Both the position numbers and the translations under genes were made by a program. Below, in pieces: positions 19,062 through 27,185 of a stretch of DNA of 64,000 nucleotides. The DNA is taken from assembly GCA_963798195.1 (NCBI GenBank), contig CAWCSF010000002.1, forward strand, positions 1-64,000, read 5' to 3'. Origin of the DNA: CAVSRC01 sp963798195. GTDB taxonomy: Bacteria; Pseudomonadota; Alphaproteobacteria; Rhizobiales; Kaistiaceae. The stretch's first letter is position 1; each line of letters starts with the position of its first letter. The notes beneath the pieces were generated by a model that searched no databases, was not told the DNA's origin, and saw only the letters and a program-made list of their open reading frames with translations.

Positions 19062-19568
19062 CTAGGTTCCGGCGTTGTTCAGCACCGTGACGGCGCGACG
19101 ATTCTGCGACCAGCAGGAGATGTCATTGCAGACTGCGACCGGCCGCTCCTTGCCATAGGAGATCGTCCGCATGCGGTTGGCGGCGACGCCACGCGAAATC
19201 AGATAATCGCGCGTCGCCGTCGCGCGGCGGGCGCCGAGAGCGATGTTGTACTCGCGCGTGCCGCGCTCGTCGGCGTGGCCCTCGATGGTGAACGAGTAAC
19301 GCGAATACTGGCTCAGCCACTGTGCCTGGCGATCAAGTGTCTGCCGCGATTGGGCGGTGAGCTCGGTCGAATCGGTTTCGAAGAACACGCGGTCACCGAC
19401 ATTCACGGTGAAGTCCTGCGTACTGCCCGGGCTGGCATTGCCCGCAACGTTGAGACCGAGCCCACCCGGGTCGCCGGCCGGGTTCCGGGCGCATGCCGCC
19501 ACCAAGAGGGCAAGGCCAAGGACCGCAACCATTGCGGCACCGCGGGAAATGCTCGGTATTCTCACCAT
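19062..19568 (-). CDS. pal: Peptidoglycan-associated lipoprotein Pal
   Basis: A 168-residue outer-membrane lipoprotein. The signal ends in a lipobox, LLVAAC, with lipidation at Cys26. The OmpA-like domain follows, with VFFETDSTELT, the peptidoglycan-binding stretch IEGHADERGTREYNIALGARRA and SYGKERPVAV. It tethers the outer membrane to the wall and is pulled to the septum by TolQRA. The ribosome site GAGGAG lies 8 nt before the ATG. The gene is separated from tolB by 227 nt and may have its own promoter. Confidence 0.95.
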   Translation of the reverse strand: MVRIPSISRGAAMVAVLGLALLVAACARNPAGDPGGLGLNVAGNASPGSTQDFTVNVGDRVFFETDSTELTAQSRQTLDRQAQWLSQYSRYSFTIEGHADERGTREYNIALGARRATATRDYLISRGVAANRMRTISYGKERPVAVCNDISCWSQNRRAVTVLNNAGT

Positions 19569-19795
19569 CTGGATAACTCCTCGTCCACCATGTCGGACTG
19601 ACGCCGATGTAGCAGGCGTGTGGTTAAGCGTGGGTGCAGGAAGGTGGTTAAGTTTGGATTACGGGCCTTCCGGACGCCTTAACGCATTGCCTGCCGGGCC
19701 AGCAAATCCGCCGACCTCACGCCCCAACCCGACGCGCACGCTAGAGCAAGAAACCGCGAAGGTGAACCGCTTTCTTGGGACCGTGGCGCCGCAGG

Positions 19796-21139
19796 TCAGT
19801 TGATCAATGGCGACCACGCCGGGTCGGATGCAAAACCGTCCACAGGAATGCGATACTCGTTGTAGCCGGTCAGATCGATCGTCCACAGTTGCGGGCCGCC
19901 ATTGGCGCCGGGCGTATCGCGGAAGAACATGATGACGCGGCCATTTGGAGCCCAGGTCGGCCCTTCGTTGTGGAAACCCTCAGTCAGAATCCGCTGGCCG
20001 GTTCCGTCCGGGCGGATGACGCCGATGCCGAACTGCCCCCCGTTGCGGCGGGTGAAGGCGATGAGATCGCCGCGGGGGGACCACACCGGCGTTTCGAACG
20101 AGCCCTCGCCGAAAGTAATCCGCTTCGGATTGGAGCCGTCGGCGCCCATTACGTAGAGTTGCGGCGTGCCGCCACGGTCGGAGGTGAAGACGATGCGCGA
20201 TCCGTCCGGCGAATAAGACGGGCTGGTGTCGATTGCAGCGTCATCAGTCAGCCGCGTCGTCCGCTTCGAACTGAGATCGAGTGTGAAGATATTCGCATTG
20301 GCGCCGGGCTGGAGGCTCATGATGACCTTCTGCCCGTCGGGCGAGATGCGCGGCGCGAAGGTCATGCCAGGGAAATCGCCGACCAGTTCACGCTGGCCCG
20401 TCTCGATGTTGAGGAGATAGACCCGCGGCTGCTCGTTGCCGCGATACGACATGTAGGTGACTTCCTGCGCGGTCGGATTGAAGCGCGGCGTCAGCACCAG
20501 GTCCTCGCCCCGCGTCAGGTACCGCACGTTGGCGCCGTCCTGATCCATGATCGCCAGGCGCTTCACGCGCTTGTCCTTCGGGCCGCTCTCGGAGACGAAG
20601 ACGACGCGCGTATCGAAGTAGCCCTTCTCTCCGGTCAGCCGCTCGTAGATCGCATCGGCGATGATGTGCGCCACCCGGCGCCAGTTCTCGGGCGTGGTGA
20701 AGAACTGCTGCCCCGCCATCTGCTGCTGCGCGAAAATGTCCCAAAGGCGGAACTCGGCGCGTAACCGCCCGTCCGGCTGGCGCGCGACGCCGCCGGTGAC
20801 CAGCGCCTGCGCGTTGATCACGCGCCAATCGGCGAAGCGCGGCGTTTCGTCGGGACCGATCGGCCCCTGCACGAACGTCTTCGGATCGAGCGGGAGGAAC
20901 AGACCGGAGCGCTTCAGATCGGACGCGATGACCCCAGTGATGTCGACGCCGAGTTGTGCGTCATTGCCCGCGGCGACGAAATCGCGGATGGCGATCGGCA
21001 GCGGCTGGACGTTGCCGCGCGTGACGTCGATCTCGACCAGCGCGGACGCCGGACTGGCGAGGCCGGCGATCCCGACGATCGCGGCCACCACCGCGAACAC
21101 GAACCGGGCACGACAGCGGGCGAAAGCGGTCGCTGGCAT
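19796..21139 (-). CDS. tolB: Tol-Pal periplasmic protein TolB
   Basis: A 447-residue periplasmic protein that binds Pal and the TolA C-terminus. A signal peptide (VFAVVAAIVGIAGLASPASA) precedes the N-terminal domain (residues about 35-170) and a six-bladed propeller built of repeats such as YSPDGSRIVFTSDRGG, SPRGDLIAFTRR and WAPNGRVIMFFRD. I chose ATG 21139 because GAGGAG lies 7 nt ahead of it; an in-frame ATG at 21154 is less well placed. It is 32 nt downstream of tolA. Confidence 0.95.
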   Translation of the reverse strand: MPATAFARCRARFVFAVVAAIVGIAGLASPASALVEIDVTRGNVQPLPIAIRDFVAAGNDAQLGVDITGVIASDLKRSGLFLPLDPKTFVQGPIGPDETPRFADWRVINAQALVTGGVARQPDGRLRAEFRLWDIFAQQQMAGQQFFTTPENWRRVAHIIADAIYERLTGEKGYFDTRVVFVSESGPKDKRVKRLAIMDQDGANVRYLTRGEDLVLTPRFNPTAQEVTYMSYRGNEQPRVYLLNIETGQRELVGDFPGMTFAPRISPDGQKVIMSLQPGANANIFTLDLSSKRTTRLTDDAAIDTSPSYSPDGSRIVFTSDRGGTPQLYVMGADGSNPKRITFGEGSFETPVWSPRGDLIAFTRRNGGQFGIGVIRPDGTGQRILTEGFHNEGPTWAPNGRVIMFFRDTPGANGGPQLWTIDLTGYNEYRIPVDGFASDPAWSPLIN

Positions 21140-21171
21140 TCTTGCACTCCTCATGACTTCCCCAATCAACT

Positions 21172-22179
21172 TCAGCCGCCGCCCATTTCTCTCGGGTCGA
21201 ATGTGACCTTGACCTCTCTCCAGGCCTCGTATTTTTCCGCGGGCAGAGTGTATGGGGCACACCTGCGCACCGCGCGCAAGGCGCTCTCGCCCGCCGTCTG
21301 CGCATAACGCCCATCGGGACGCTCCACAACCTGCGGATCGCCTGCGACCGTTCCGTCAGGATTGAGATTCAGGATCAGCACCACGCGCACTTCGTTCGGG
21401 TCGGTCCAGCCGATCGGAGGACTCCAGCATTGAGCAAGCCGGGCGCGCAATCCATCGAGTTCGTTCGCCGACAGGCGCGCGTCAACGGCGGATGAGTTGG
21501 CGCCAAGCGCAGGCTCCGACTTCTCGGGTTGAGCCGGCGGCGCCGTATCCTTGTCGAGCAGCGCTGCGATCTGGTCCGGATCGAACTTCTTCTCTTCCTC
21601 TTTCTTCGCAACCTGCGGTGTCGGCTTCTGAACGCGCGGACGCGGCTTCGGAATGGGAACGTTCTCCGGCCTCGGCTGTATCTCGGCCTTTGCCTCCGCC
21701 GGCGCGGGCGGCTCAGGCTCCGGCGGCGGCGCCTCCGGCTGAGGTTCGGGCGGCGCCTCGGGCGGAGGCTGCTCCGGTGGCGGAGGCTCGGGCGTCGGTT
21801 CCGGTGGAGGCGGTTCCGGGGCCGGTTCTGGCGGCGTCGGCTCAACCGGTGGCGGAGGCTCCGGTTCGGGCGGCAACGGCTCGGGCTCGGGCGGCAGCGG
21901 CGGAACCGGCTGTGGCTCGGGCGGCGGAAGCGGTTCGGGTTCGGGCAGCGGCGGTGCCTCGTCGATTATCTTTTCGACCGGCTTTGGCGGCGGCTCCTCG
22001 GTGATCTTGGCGACAGCAACACCTTTGGGGACGCTGGTGACATCCTCGATCTGGATGAAGTTTACCGGGATCGCCTCGATGCCGCTGGCGTCCAGAGGCT
22101 CCGGCGCAGGCAACGAGAACAGGCCCCACGTCAGCAGGGCCGCGTGAGCAACGAGAGATACTGCCAGCCCATCGCGCAT
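21172..22179 (-). CDS. tolA: TolA-like energy-transducing protein (TonB-type, Pro/Glu-rich)
   Basis: A 335-residue inner-membrane protein: one N-terminal membrane anchor (LAVSLVAHAALLTWGLF), then a long stalk (about residues 60-175) of repeated Pro-Glu-Pro units instead of the Ala/Lys helix of enteric TolA. A charged segment follows (KKEEEKKFDPDQIAALLDKD) and a C-terminal domain that ends with VQVVERPDG-like and ALRAVRRCAPYTLP parts. It connects the TolQR motor to TolB and Pal. The C-terminal domain is of TonB/TolA fold. Position between tolR and tolB settles the name. The stalk is expected to be an extended polyproline-type rod. Confidence 0.88.
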   Translation of the reverse strand: MRDGLAVSLVAHAALLTWGLFSLPAPEPLDASGIEAIPVNFIQIEDVTSVPKGVAVAKITEEPPPKPVEKIIDEAPPLPEPEPLPPPEPQPVPPLPPEPEPLPPEPEPPPPVEPTPPEPAPEPPPPEPTPEPPPPEQPPPEAPPEPQPEAPPPEPEPPAPAEAKAEIQPRPENVPIPKPRPRVQKPTPQVAKKEEEKKFDPDQIAALLDKDTAPPAQPEKSEPALGANSSAVDARLSANELDGLRARLAQCWSPPIGWTDPNEVRVVLILNLNPDGTVAGDPQVVERPDGRYAQTAGESALRAVRRCAPYTLPAEKYEAWREVKVTFDPREMGGG

Positions 22180-22186
22180 GGCGGTA

Positions 22187-22630
22187 TCAGCTATCCGGTT
22201 GCTTCACCGAAACAAGCCCAATGTTCCGGAAACCCGCGCCGTTGATGTCGCCAACGACGCGCATGATTGCGCCGTAGCTCACGGTCTTGTCGCCCCGGAT
22301 ATAAATTCGATCCTCCAGGTTACCGCCCACGGCGTCGGACAGTCGCGCAATTAGGTCGTCGGGGGGAACTTCCGCGTCCTTGACGAAGATGCGGCCGGCG
22401 TCGTCGATCGTGACGGTGATCGGCTCCTTCTCGACCGCCAGCGGCTTGGCATTGGCCTCAGGGAGATTGACCGGCACGCCGGCGGACAACAGCGGCGCCG
22501 TCACCATGAAGACGATGAGAAGCACCAGCATGACGTCGACGAACGGCGTCACGTTGATGTCGCTCATTGGCCGCGCGCGCTCGCGCCGCCGCCGCGAGCG
22601 CGTGCTCAGCGAACCGATGGGACCCGCCAT
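22187..22630 (-). CDS. tolR: Tol-Pal system protein TolR
   Basis: A 147-residue ExbD/TolR protein. After an Arg-rich cytoplasmic start it has MSDINVTPFVDVMLVLLIVF, in which the Asp of the membrane helix is the proton-carrying residue. A periplasmic domain follows with RIYIRGDKTVSYGAIMRVV. It forms the proton-driven motor with TolQ. Only 3 nt separate it from tolQ and 7 nt from tolA. Confidence 0.96.
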   Translation of the reverse strand: MAGPIGSLSTRSRRRRERARPMSDINVTPFVDVMLVLLIVFMVTAPLLSAGVPVNLPEANAKPLAVEKEPITVTIDDAGRIFVKDAEVPPDDLIARLSDAVGGNLEDRIYIRGDKTVSYGAIMRVVGDINGAGFRNIGLVSVKQPDS

Positions 22631-22633
22631 AGC

Positions 22634-23344
22634 TCAGGACCTCTCGTCGACCTGGCGCGACAGGATCGCGGAGAATTCGTCGCCGAAGCCCTCGAGACGC
22701 TGGCCGATCCTGGCCGCCTCGTTGGAGAGCTTGTTGTAGGCAATGACCGCTGGAATGGCTGCCAGCAGGCCGAGAGCGGTGGCGAGCAGCGCCTCGGCGA
22801 TGCCCGGCGCCACCACGGCGAGCGCGGTGTTTTTCGAGGCGGCGATGGCCTGGAATGAACTCATGATGCCCCATACCGTGCCAAAGAGGCCGATAAATGG
22901 CGCGGCCGAACCAACAGTGGCCAGGAACAGGAGCCGCCGTTCGAGCCGATCCGTCTCGCGGTTGATGGTGACGTCGAGGACCTTCTCGATGCGCGTGTGA
23001 AGGCCGATCGGCGAGCGCGCACCAGCTTCGAAGCTGCGCTTCCATTCCCGCATCGCCGCGACGAACACCGAGGCCATTGCCGTCGGCGTGCGGCCGCTGA
23101 GCGAGCGGTACAGTTCTTCAAGCGACTGCCCGGACCAGAACAGCTTTTCGAACCGGTCCATCTGGCGGCGCACCCGGCCGTACAGGATCGTCTTGTCGAC
23201 GATGATCGCCCAACTCCATACGGAGGCGAGGAGCAGACCGACGATCACCACCTTGACGACAATGTGCGCCTGCAGGAACAGCGCCACCAGCGAGATATCG
23301 CCGCTCGGAACGGCAAGAACAGCTTCCGCAACGGCGTCCGGCAT
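22634..23344 (-). CDS. tolQ: Tol-Pal system protein TolQ
   Basis: A 236-residue MotA/TolQ/ExbB proton-channel protein with three membrane helices: VVKVVIVGLLLASVWSWAII near the N-terminus, the second around FLATVGSAAPFIGLFGTVWG and the third at LATALGLLAAIPAVIAYNKL. It assembles as a pentamer around TolR. It is the first gene of the tolQRAB series; a CtrA-like box lies 216 nt upstream. Confidence 0.96.
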   Translation of the reverse strand: MPDAVAEAVLAVPSGDISLVALFLQAHIVVKVVIVGLLLASVWSWAIIVDKTILYGRVRRQMDRFEKLFWSGQSLEELYRSLSGRTPTAMASVFVAAMREWKRSFEAGARSPIGLHTRIEKVLDVTINRETDRLERRLLFLATVGSAAPFIGLFGTVWGIMSSFQAIAASKNTALAVVAPGIAEALLATALGLLAAIPAVIAYNKLSNEAARIGQRLEGFGDEFSAILSRQVDERS

Positions 23345-23559
23345 TTAATTCCCGACCTTTCGGATGGTGATGCCCCGCCTGACCTTCAGCGGCGATGCGC
23401 TGCCACGAACACGGCGTTCAGCCGGCCAGATCCCACACAAAGATGCTGGGAACTCTGCGATTTCCGGTCGGGGGTCTGTCACTGCCAATCTTGTCAAAAC
23501 AAGGGCACCCGTCAACCGCAAGACACTCGAAACATAAGGTATTCCTAAGGCTCACACGG

Positions 23560-23574
23560 TTAACCAACCGTTAA
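23560..23574. promoter_or_regulatory. Candidate CtrA-binding box upstream of tolQ
   Basis: TTAA CCAACCG TTAA is a perfect TTAA-N7-TTAA site. Its right half overlaps the ybgC stop codon. It lies at the left end of the 226-nt gap before tolQ, which holds no gene and probably the tol promoter. A second palindrome (ACGGTTAACCAACCGT) covers the same bases. Confidence 0.55.
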
Positions 23575-24032
23575 GAACTTTTGTCGGGGGTAAGAACCGC
23601 CTGCACCGACGGCGGCAGCCTTCGGGCCTGTCCGGCCGGGTTGATCATGACGACCGTCACCTCGGCGGAGACCAATATGTCTTCGCCGCGCCGCACCAAC
23701 TGCGACAGAACGATGCGGGCGGGCGTAATCCGCGAACAGCGCGTTTCGACCTCGATCACGTCGTCGATGCGCGCCGGGCGGCGAAACTCCATCGCCAGCT
23801 TGTGCACCGCGAAAGCGAGCAATTCGCCGTGTTCGCCGCGGTCCAGAGCATCATGGCCCACGCCCAGCTTGCGCAAGTAATCGGACCGTCCGCGCTCCAT
23901 GAAGCGCACATACGCGCCGTGATACACGACGCCGGAGAAGTCGGTGTCCTCGAAATAGACGCGGACCGGCAGAATGTGTCCGCCGGGGATCAGACGCCCA
24001 GCGAGATCGGGCCAGCGTTCGCGGTCGTTCAT
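23571..24032 (-). CDS. ybgC: Acyl-CoA thioesterase YbgC (Tol-Pal associated)
   Basis: A 153-residue hotdog-fold thioesterase. The catalytic Asp region reads RVYFEDTDFSGVVYHGAYVRFMERGRS-like in parts; the key stretch is YFEDTDFSGVVYHGAYV, followed by ERGRSDYLRKLG. It hydrolyses acyl-CoA or acyl-ACP esters and is linked to phospholipid metabolism. It is the standard gene ahead of tolQ, and lies 81 nt after ruvB on the same strand. Confidence 0.93.
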   Translation of the reverse strand: MNDRERWPDLAGRLIPGGHILPVRVYFEDTDFSGVVYHGAYVRFMERGRSDYLRKLGVGHDALDRGEHGELLAFAVHKLAMEFRRPARIDDVIEVETRCSRITPARIVLSQLVRRGEDILVSAEVTVVMINPAGQARRLPPSVQAVLTPDKSS

Positions 24033-24113
24033 CGAACCTCGCAGCAGGATAATGGTGTCGGCGTCGCCCTAGCCAAGTCACGGCGCGCCGGTCAAGCCGC
24101 CCCGATCAAGCCT

Positions 24114-25157
24114 CTAGTCGTCGTCCCCGTTGTCGAACAGCGGCATCTGCGGCCCGTCGCGCTGCGGCACCGCGAGGCCGAGATGACGGAATGCCTGGGC
24201 GCTCAGCATGCGGCCACGTGGCGTGCGCTGGACCAGTCCCTGTTGAATGAGGAAAGGCTCGACGATCTCCTCGATCGCGTCGCGCGGCTCCGACAGGGCC
24301 GCGGCGATCGTCTCGATGCCGACGGGACCACCCCCAAAACTGTTGGCGATCAGTTGGAGATACCGGCGGTCCAGGGAATCGAGGCCAAGCGCGTCGACCT
24401 CAAGACGCCTGAGCGCGCGGTCGGCAACTTCGGCGTCGATCGATGCGACGCCCTCGACGGAGGCAAAATCGCGGACGCGACGCAGCAGCCGCGTGGCAAT
24501 GCGCGGCGTTCCCCGCGAGCGTCGTGCGATCTCGGTGCTGCCCGCCTCGGTGAGGTCCGCGCCAAGGATGCGGGCACCGCGGCGCACGATATGCTCCAGT
24601 TCCGACACTTCGTAGAAATTCAGCCGGATCGGAATGCCAAAGCGATCGCGGAGCGGCGTGGTCAGAAGGCCGAGTCGCGTCGTCGCGCCGATCAGCGTGA
24701 ACGGGGCAAGGCTGATCTTCACCGAGCGCGCCGCGGGCCCCTCGCCGATGATCAGATCAAGCTGAAAGTCCTCCAGCGCCGGATAGAGGATTTCCTCGAC
24801 CGCCGGCGACAAGCGGTGAATCTCGTCGATGAAGAGGACGTCGCGCTCTTCGAGGTTGGTGAGCAGCGCCGCAAGGTCGCCCGCCTTGGCGATGACAGGG
24901 CCGGAGGTGGCGCGAAAATTGACGCCAAGTTCGCGCGAGACGATCTGCGCCAGCGTGGTCTTGCCGAGGCCCGGAGGCCCAACGAAGAGGACGTGATCCA
25001 GCGCCTCCTGACGCCCGCGCGCCGCCTCGACGAAGACCTTGAGATTGGCGCAGGCCTGCGCTTGCCCGACAAACTCGGACAGAAGCTGCGGCCGCAACGA
25101 GGAGTCAGGCGCGTCGTCCTCGCGGAGGTCACCAGCGACAATGCGATCGGCGCTCAT
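24114..25157 (-). CDS. ruvB: Holliday junction branch-migration helicase RuvB
   Basis: A 347-residue AAA+ motor of RuvABC. Walker A is VGPPGLGKTTLA, Walker B VLFIDEIHR, and the sensor region GATTRLGLLTTPLRDRFG contains the arginine finger. The C-terminal winged helix includes GGGPVGIETIAAAL. The start overlaps the upstream gene's stop in an ATGA, with GGAGG 5 nt ahead; a longer reading from 25175 is unlikely. RuvA and RuvC are encoded upstream on the same strand but separated by three inserted genes. Confidence 0.97.
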   Translation of the reverse strand: MSADRIVAGDLREDDAPDSSLRPQLLSEFVGQAQACANLKVFVEAARGRQEALDHVLFVGPPGLGKTTLAQIVSRELGVNFRATSGPVIAKAGDLAALLTNLEERDVLFIDEIHRLSPAVEEILYPALEDFQLDLIIGEGPAARSVKISLAPFTLIGATTRLGLLTTPLRDRFGIPIRLNFYEVSELEHIVRRGARILGADLTEAGSTEIARRSRGTPRIATRLLRRVRDFASVEGVASIDAEVADRALRRLEVDALGLDSLDRRYLQLIANSFGGGPVGIETIAAALSEPRDAIEEIVEPFLIQQGLVQRTPRGRMLSAQAFRHLGLAVPQRDGPQMPLFDNGDDD

Positions 25158-25588
25158 GACGGCCTCCCCAACCATCGCGTAAGCCGCCAGCAGGCGAGCA
25201 CGGCGACGATGGAGCCGACGAACGTAAGGATGCTAAGGGTCGCCGCGGCGCCCATGCTGGCCAGGATCAGGCCCCAGCAGACACCGGCGACCGCGCCCAG
25301 GCTGCATGCCATGACGATACCAACCGGTTGTACCCGCACGTCCATGATGGCGACCGCCATTCCGACAACGAAGAGCGGCACGAAGATTGTCGCGAAAGCG
25401 AAGAAGAATGCGCTGCCGAGATCCGCGGCGAAGCCGGCAGGCACCGCGTTGAGCAGCATGAGGAACAGGATGGTTGCACCGCCGCCGATCAGCGGCCCGC
25501 CGACTGAGAACACGAGCAGCGTCGCAAGCGCATTCAGCCAGCGCACACCCTGCTTCCGCTCGTCCTGCCCTACGCCCTCCATCATCAT
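25154..25588 (-). CDS. Small four-helix membrane protein inside the ruv operon
   Basis: A 144-residue protein of unknown function with about four hydrophobic segments: ALATLLVFSVGGPLIGGGAT, SAFFFAFATIFVPLFVVGMA, MACSLGAVAGVCWGLILAS and LTFVGSIVAVLACWRL, closing with RLTRWLG. Its topology, spacing and the final WRLTR motif resemble the N-terminal membrane part of the neighbour at 25617-26525, so the two may be duplicates. The stop overlaps the ruvB start (ATGA), so translation is coupled. I chose the first of three consecutive ATGs at 25588. Confidence 0.72.
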   Translation of the reverse strand: MMMEGVGQDERKQGVRWLNALATLLVFSVGGPLIGGGATILFLMLLNAVPAGFAADLGSAFFFAFATIFVPLFVVGMAVAIMDVRVQPVGIVMACSLGAVAGVCWGLILASMGAAATLSILTFVGSIVAVLACWRLTRWLGRPS

Positions 25589-25616
25589 TCCGTCCGCAAT
25601 CTCCAGCGTTGTCGCA

Positions 25617-26525
25617 TCACAGTCTGTACTCCAGTTCGATCTCATCGCGCAGCGGAATGCCATACGCACCGAGTTCGGGCATCGACGGCTTCAGCGTGCG
25701 CGCCTCGGCCATCGCGCCCGGACGCAACGCCGCGAGCTGCCAGCCACGCCGCTGATAGAAACGCAGCGCATCGAGATTGTCGTTGCTCGTCACAAGCCAC
25801 AAGCGCTGCGCTCCGGCGCGCCTGGCCATCTCCACCACCGCATCAAGCATCCGCGTGCCGACGCCCTGCCCGGAGGTGCGACTGTTGACGGTTACGACTT
25901 CCCACTCCTGCGCGTCCACACGCCAACTGACAACACCTGCAAGGCCTTCGTCGTCGATGGCGCGGATGGCGCTCAGCCCGGCGCCGGACCACACCCGCCC
26001 GCGGCTGATGACACCGGGCGAGCCCCAGTGCGTGGCGATGAAATCTTCCAACCAGCCGTCATCGTTGACCGGCTCCAGGCTGACCTCGCCGGTCATGCCG
26101 ACTCCGGCAACGATCTCATACCGCGGCGTCAGACGCCAGACCAGCAGCGAACCGATCACCGCGATGATCTCCCCGGCTAGCACGATGAACAGAAACACCA
26201 GGCTTCGATCAAACGCGAAGACCGTCAACAACACCCCGAAGCCGATGCCGCCGCACAGACCGGCGAGAACCGCGTACCGCCATCCGGTGCGGCCCGTCTT
26301 GCGGTCGCGGAGGGCGACCGCCACGCCAACCCCAGCGGCTGGAATGAGGCCAAAACCAAATCCGAAGAGGGCGAGGATCGAGAAGACATCGCCGGGCCGG
26401 AACAGACTGGTCGCGCTGTAGCCGACGACCGCAAAACTGATGCCCATCACAACCGCGATGCCGAATGCCGGCAGCAGCATCGCGAACGCGATCACCGTGG
26501 CAGCGAAGCGCGCCCTCGGGTTCAC
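25617..26525 (-). CDS. Membrane-anchored GNAT acetyltransferase (membrane domain-GNAT fusion)
   Basis: A 302-residue fusion. Residues about 8-135 hold four hydrophobic segments (ATVIAFAMLLPAFGIAVVMG to VLAGEIIAVIGSLLVWRLTP). From about 155 on is a GNAT domain: WLEDFIATHWG, GLAGVVSWRV, the acetyl-CoA loop SGQGVGTRMLDAVVEMARR-like core with GQGVGT, LWLVTSNDNLDALRFYQRRG and the ending AYGIPLRDEIELEYRL. The GNAT part resembles free-standing acetyltransferases; the substrate is unknown. A GTG start overlaps the ruvA stop (GTGA), so it belongs to the ruv transcript. Fusion of such an enzyme to a membrane domain is uncommon. Confidence 0.8.
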   Translation of the reverse strand: MNPRARFAATVIAFAMLLPAFGIAVVMGISFAVVGYSATSLFRPGDVFSILALFGFGFGLIPAAGVGVAVALRDRKTGRTGWRYAVLAGLCGGIGFGVLLTVFAFDRSLVFLFIVLAGEIIAVIGSLLVWRLTPRYEIVAGVGMTGEVSLEPVNDDGWLEDFIATHWGSPGVISRGRVWSGAGLSAIRAIDDEGLAGVVSWRVDAQEWEVVTVNSRTSGQGVGTRMLDAVVEMARRAGAQRLWLVTSNDNLDALRFYQRRGWQLAALRPGAMAEARTLKPSMPELGAYGIPLRDEIELEYRL

Positions 26526-27139
26526 CGCGCCAGTTCCTTCAGGCCGAGGCGGATCAACTGCTCGGCCGTGGCAGAATCTCCCGCCGAGCGCGACGCCGCT
26601 GCGACGGCTGCGCTGGCCTGAACCTGCGCGTAGCCGAGATTGACCAGTGCCGATACCGCATCGGCAACCGGACGCGGCGCCCGGTGCTCTTCAAGTTCGG
26701 CCTGAAGACGAACCACGGTCGGATCGGCGCTGGAATATGCCGGCGCTTTGTCGCGTAACTCCGCTACGATGCGCTCGGCGACCTTTTTGCCGACGCCGGG
26801 AGCACGTCCCAGCGCGGCCTTGTCCTGGAGCGCGATCGCGGTCGCGAGGTCGCCAGGCTTGTGAATACCAAGCACGGCCAACGCGACGCGCGCACCGACG
26901 CCTTGTACCGTCATCAGCAGGCGGAACCACTCGCGCTCGAGGTCATTGGCGAACCCGTAGAGCCGGATCATGTCCTCGCGCACATACGTGTCGATGGAGA
27001 GCGTCGCCGCCTCGCCAACCGCGGGTAGCGATTGAAGCGTGCGGACGGGACAAAAGACCTGGTAGCCAACGCCACCAACGTCGACGACGACCCAGTCCTC
27101 CCCATACGAATCGATGACGCCGCGCAGCTTGCCGATCAT
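26522..27139 (-). CDS. ruvA: Holliday junction DNA helicase subunit RuvA
   Basis: A 205-residue junction-binding protein. Domain I starts MIGKLRGVIDSYGEDWVVVDVGGVGY. Two helix-hairpin-helix motifs follow (VQGVGARVALAVLG and APGVGKKVAERIV), and a C-terminal RuvB-binding domain begins near VADAVSALVNLGY. ATG at 27139 is the family start; earlier codons read into antisense of the antiporter gap. The antiporter gene ends 46 nt upstream. Confidence 0.97.
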   Translation of the reverse strand: MIGKLRGVIDSYGEDWVVVDVGGVGYQVFCPVRTLQSLPAVGEAATLSIDTYVREDMIRLYGFANDLEREWFRLLMTVQGVGARVALAVLGIHKPGDLATAIALQDKAALGRAPGVGKKVAERIVAELRDKAPAYSSADPTVVRLQAELEEHRAPRPVADAVSALVNLGYAQVQASAAVAAASRSAGDSATAEQLIRLGLKELAR

Positions 27140-27185
27140 GGCGGTGTTGTTAGCACGAGTTGGCTGCGCGAATCGCGGGGCGCCG

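Noticed and set aside
23802..26180. A 792-residue plus-strand open frame
   Set aside because: It runs opposite ybgC, ruvB and the membrane/GNAT genes, all of which have clear motifs.
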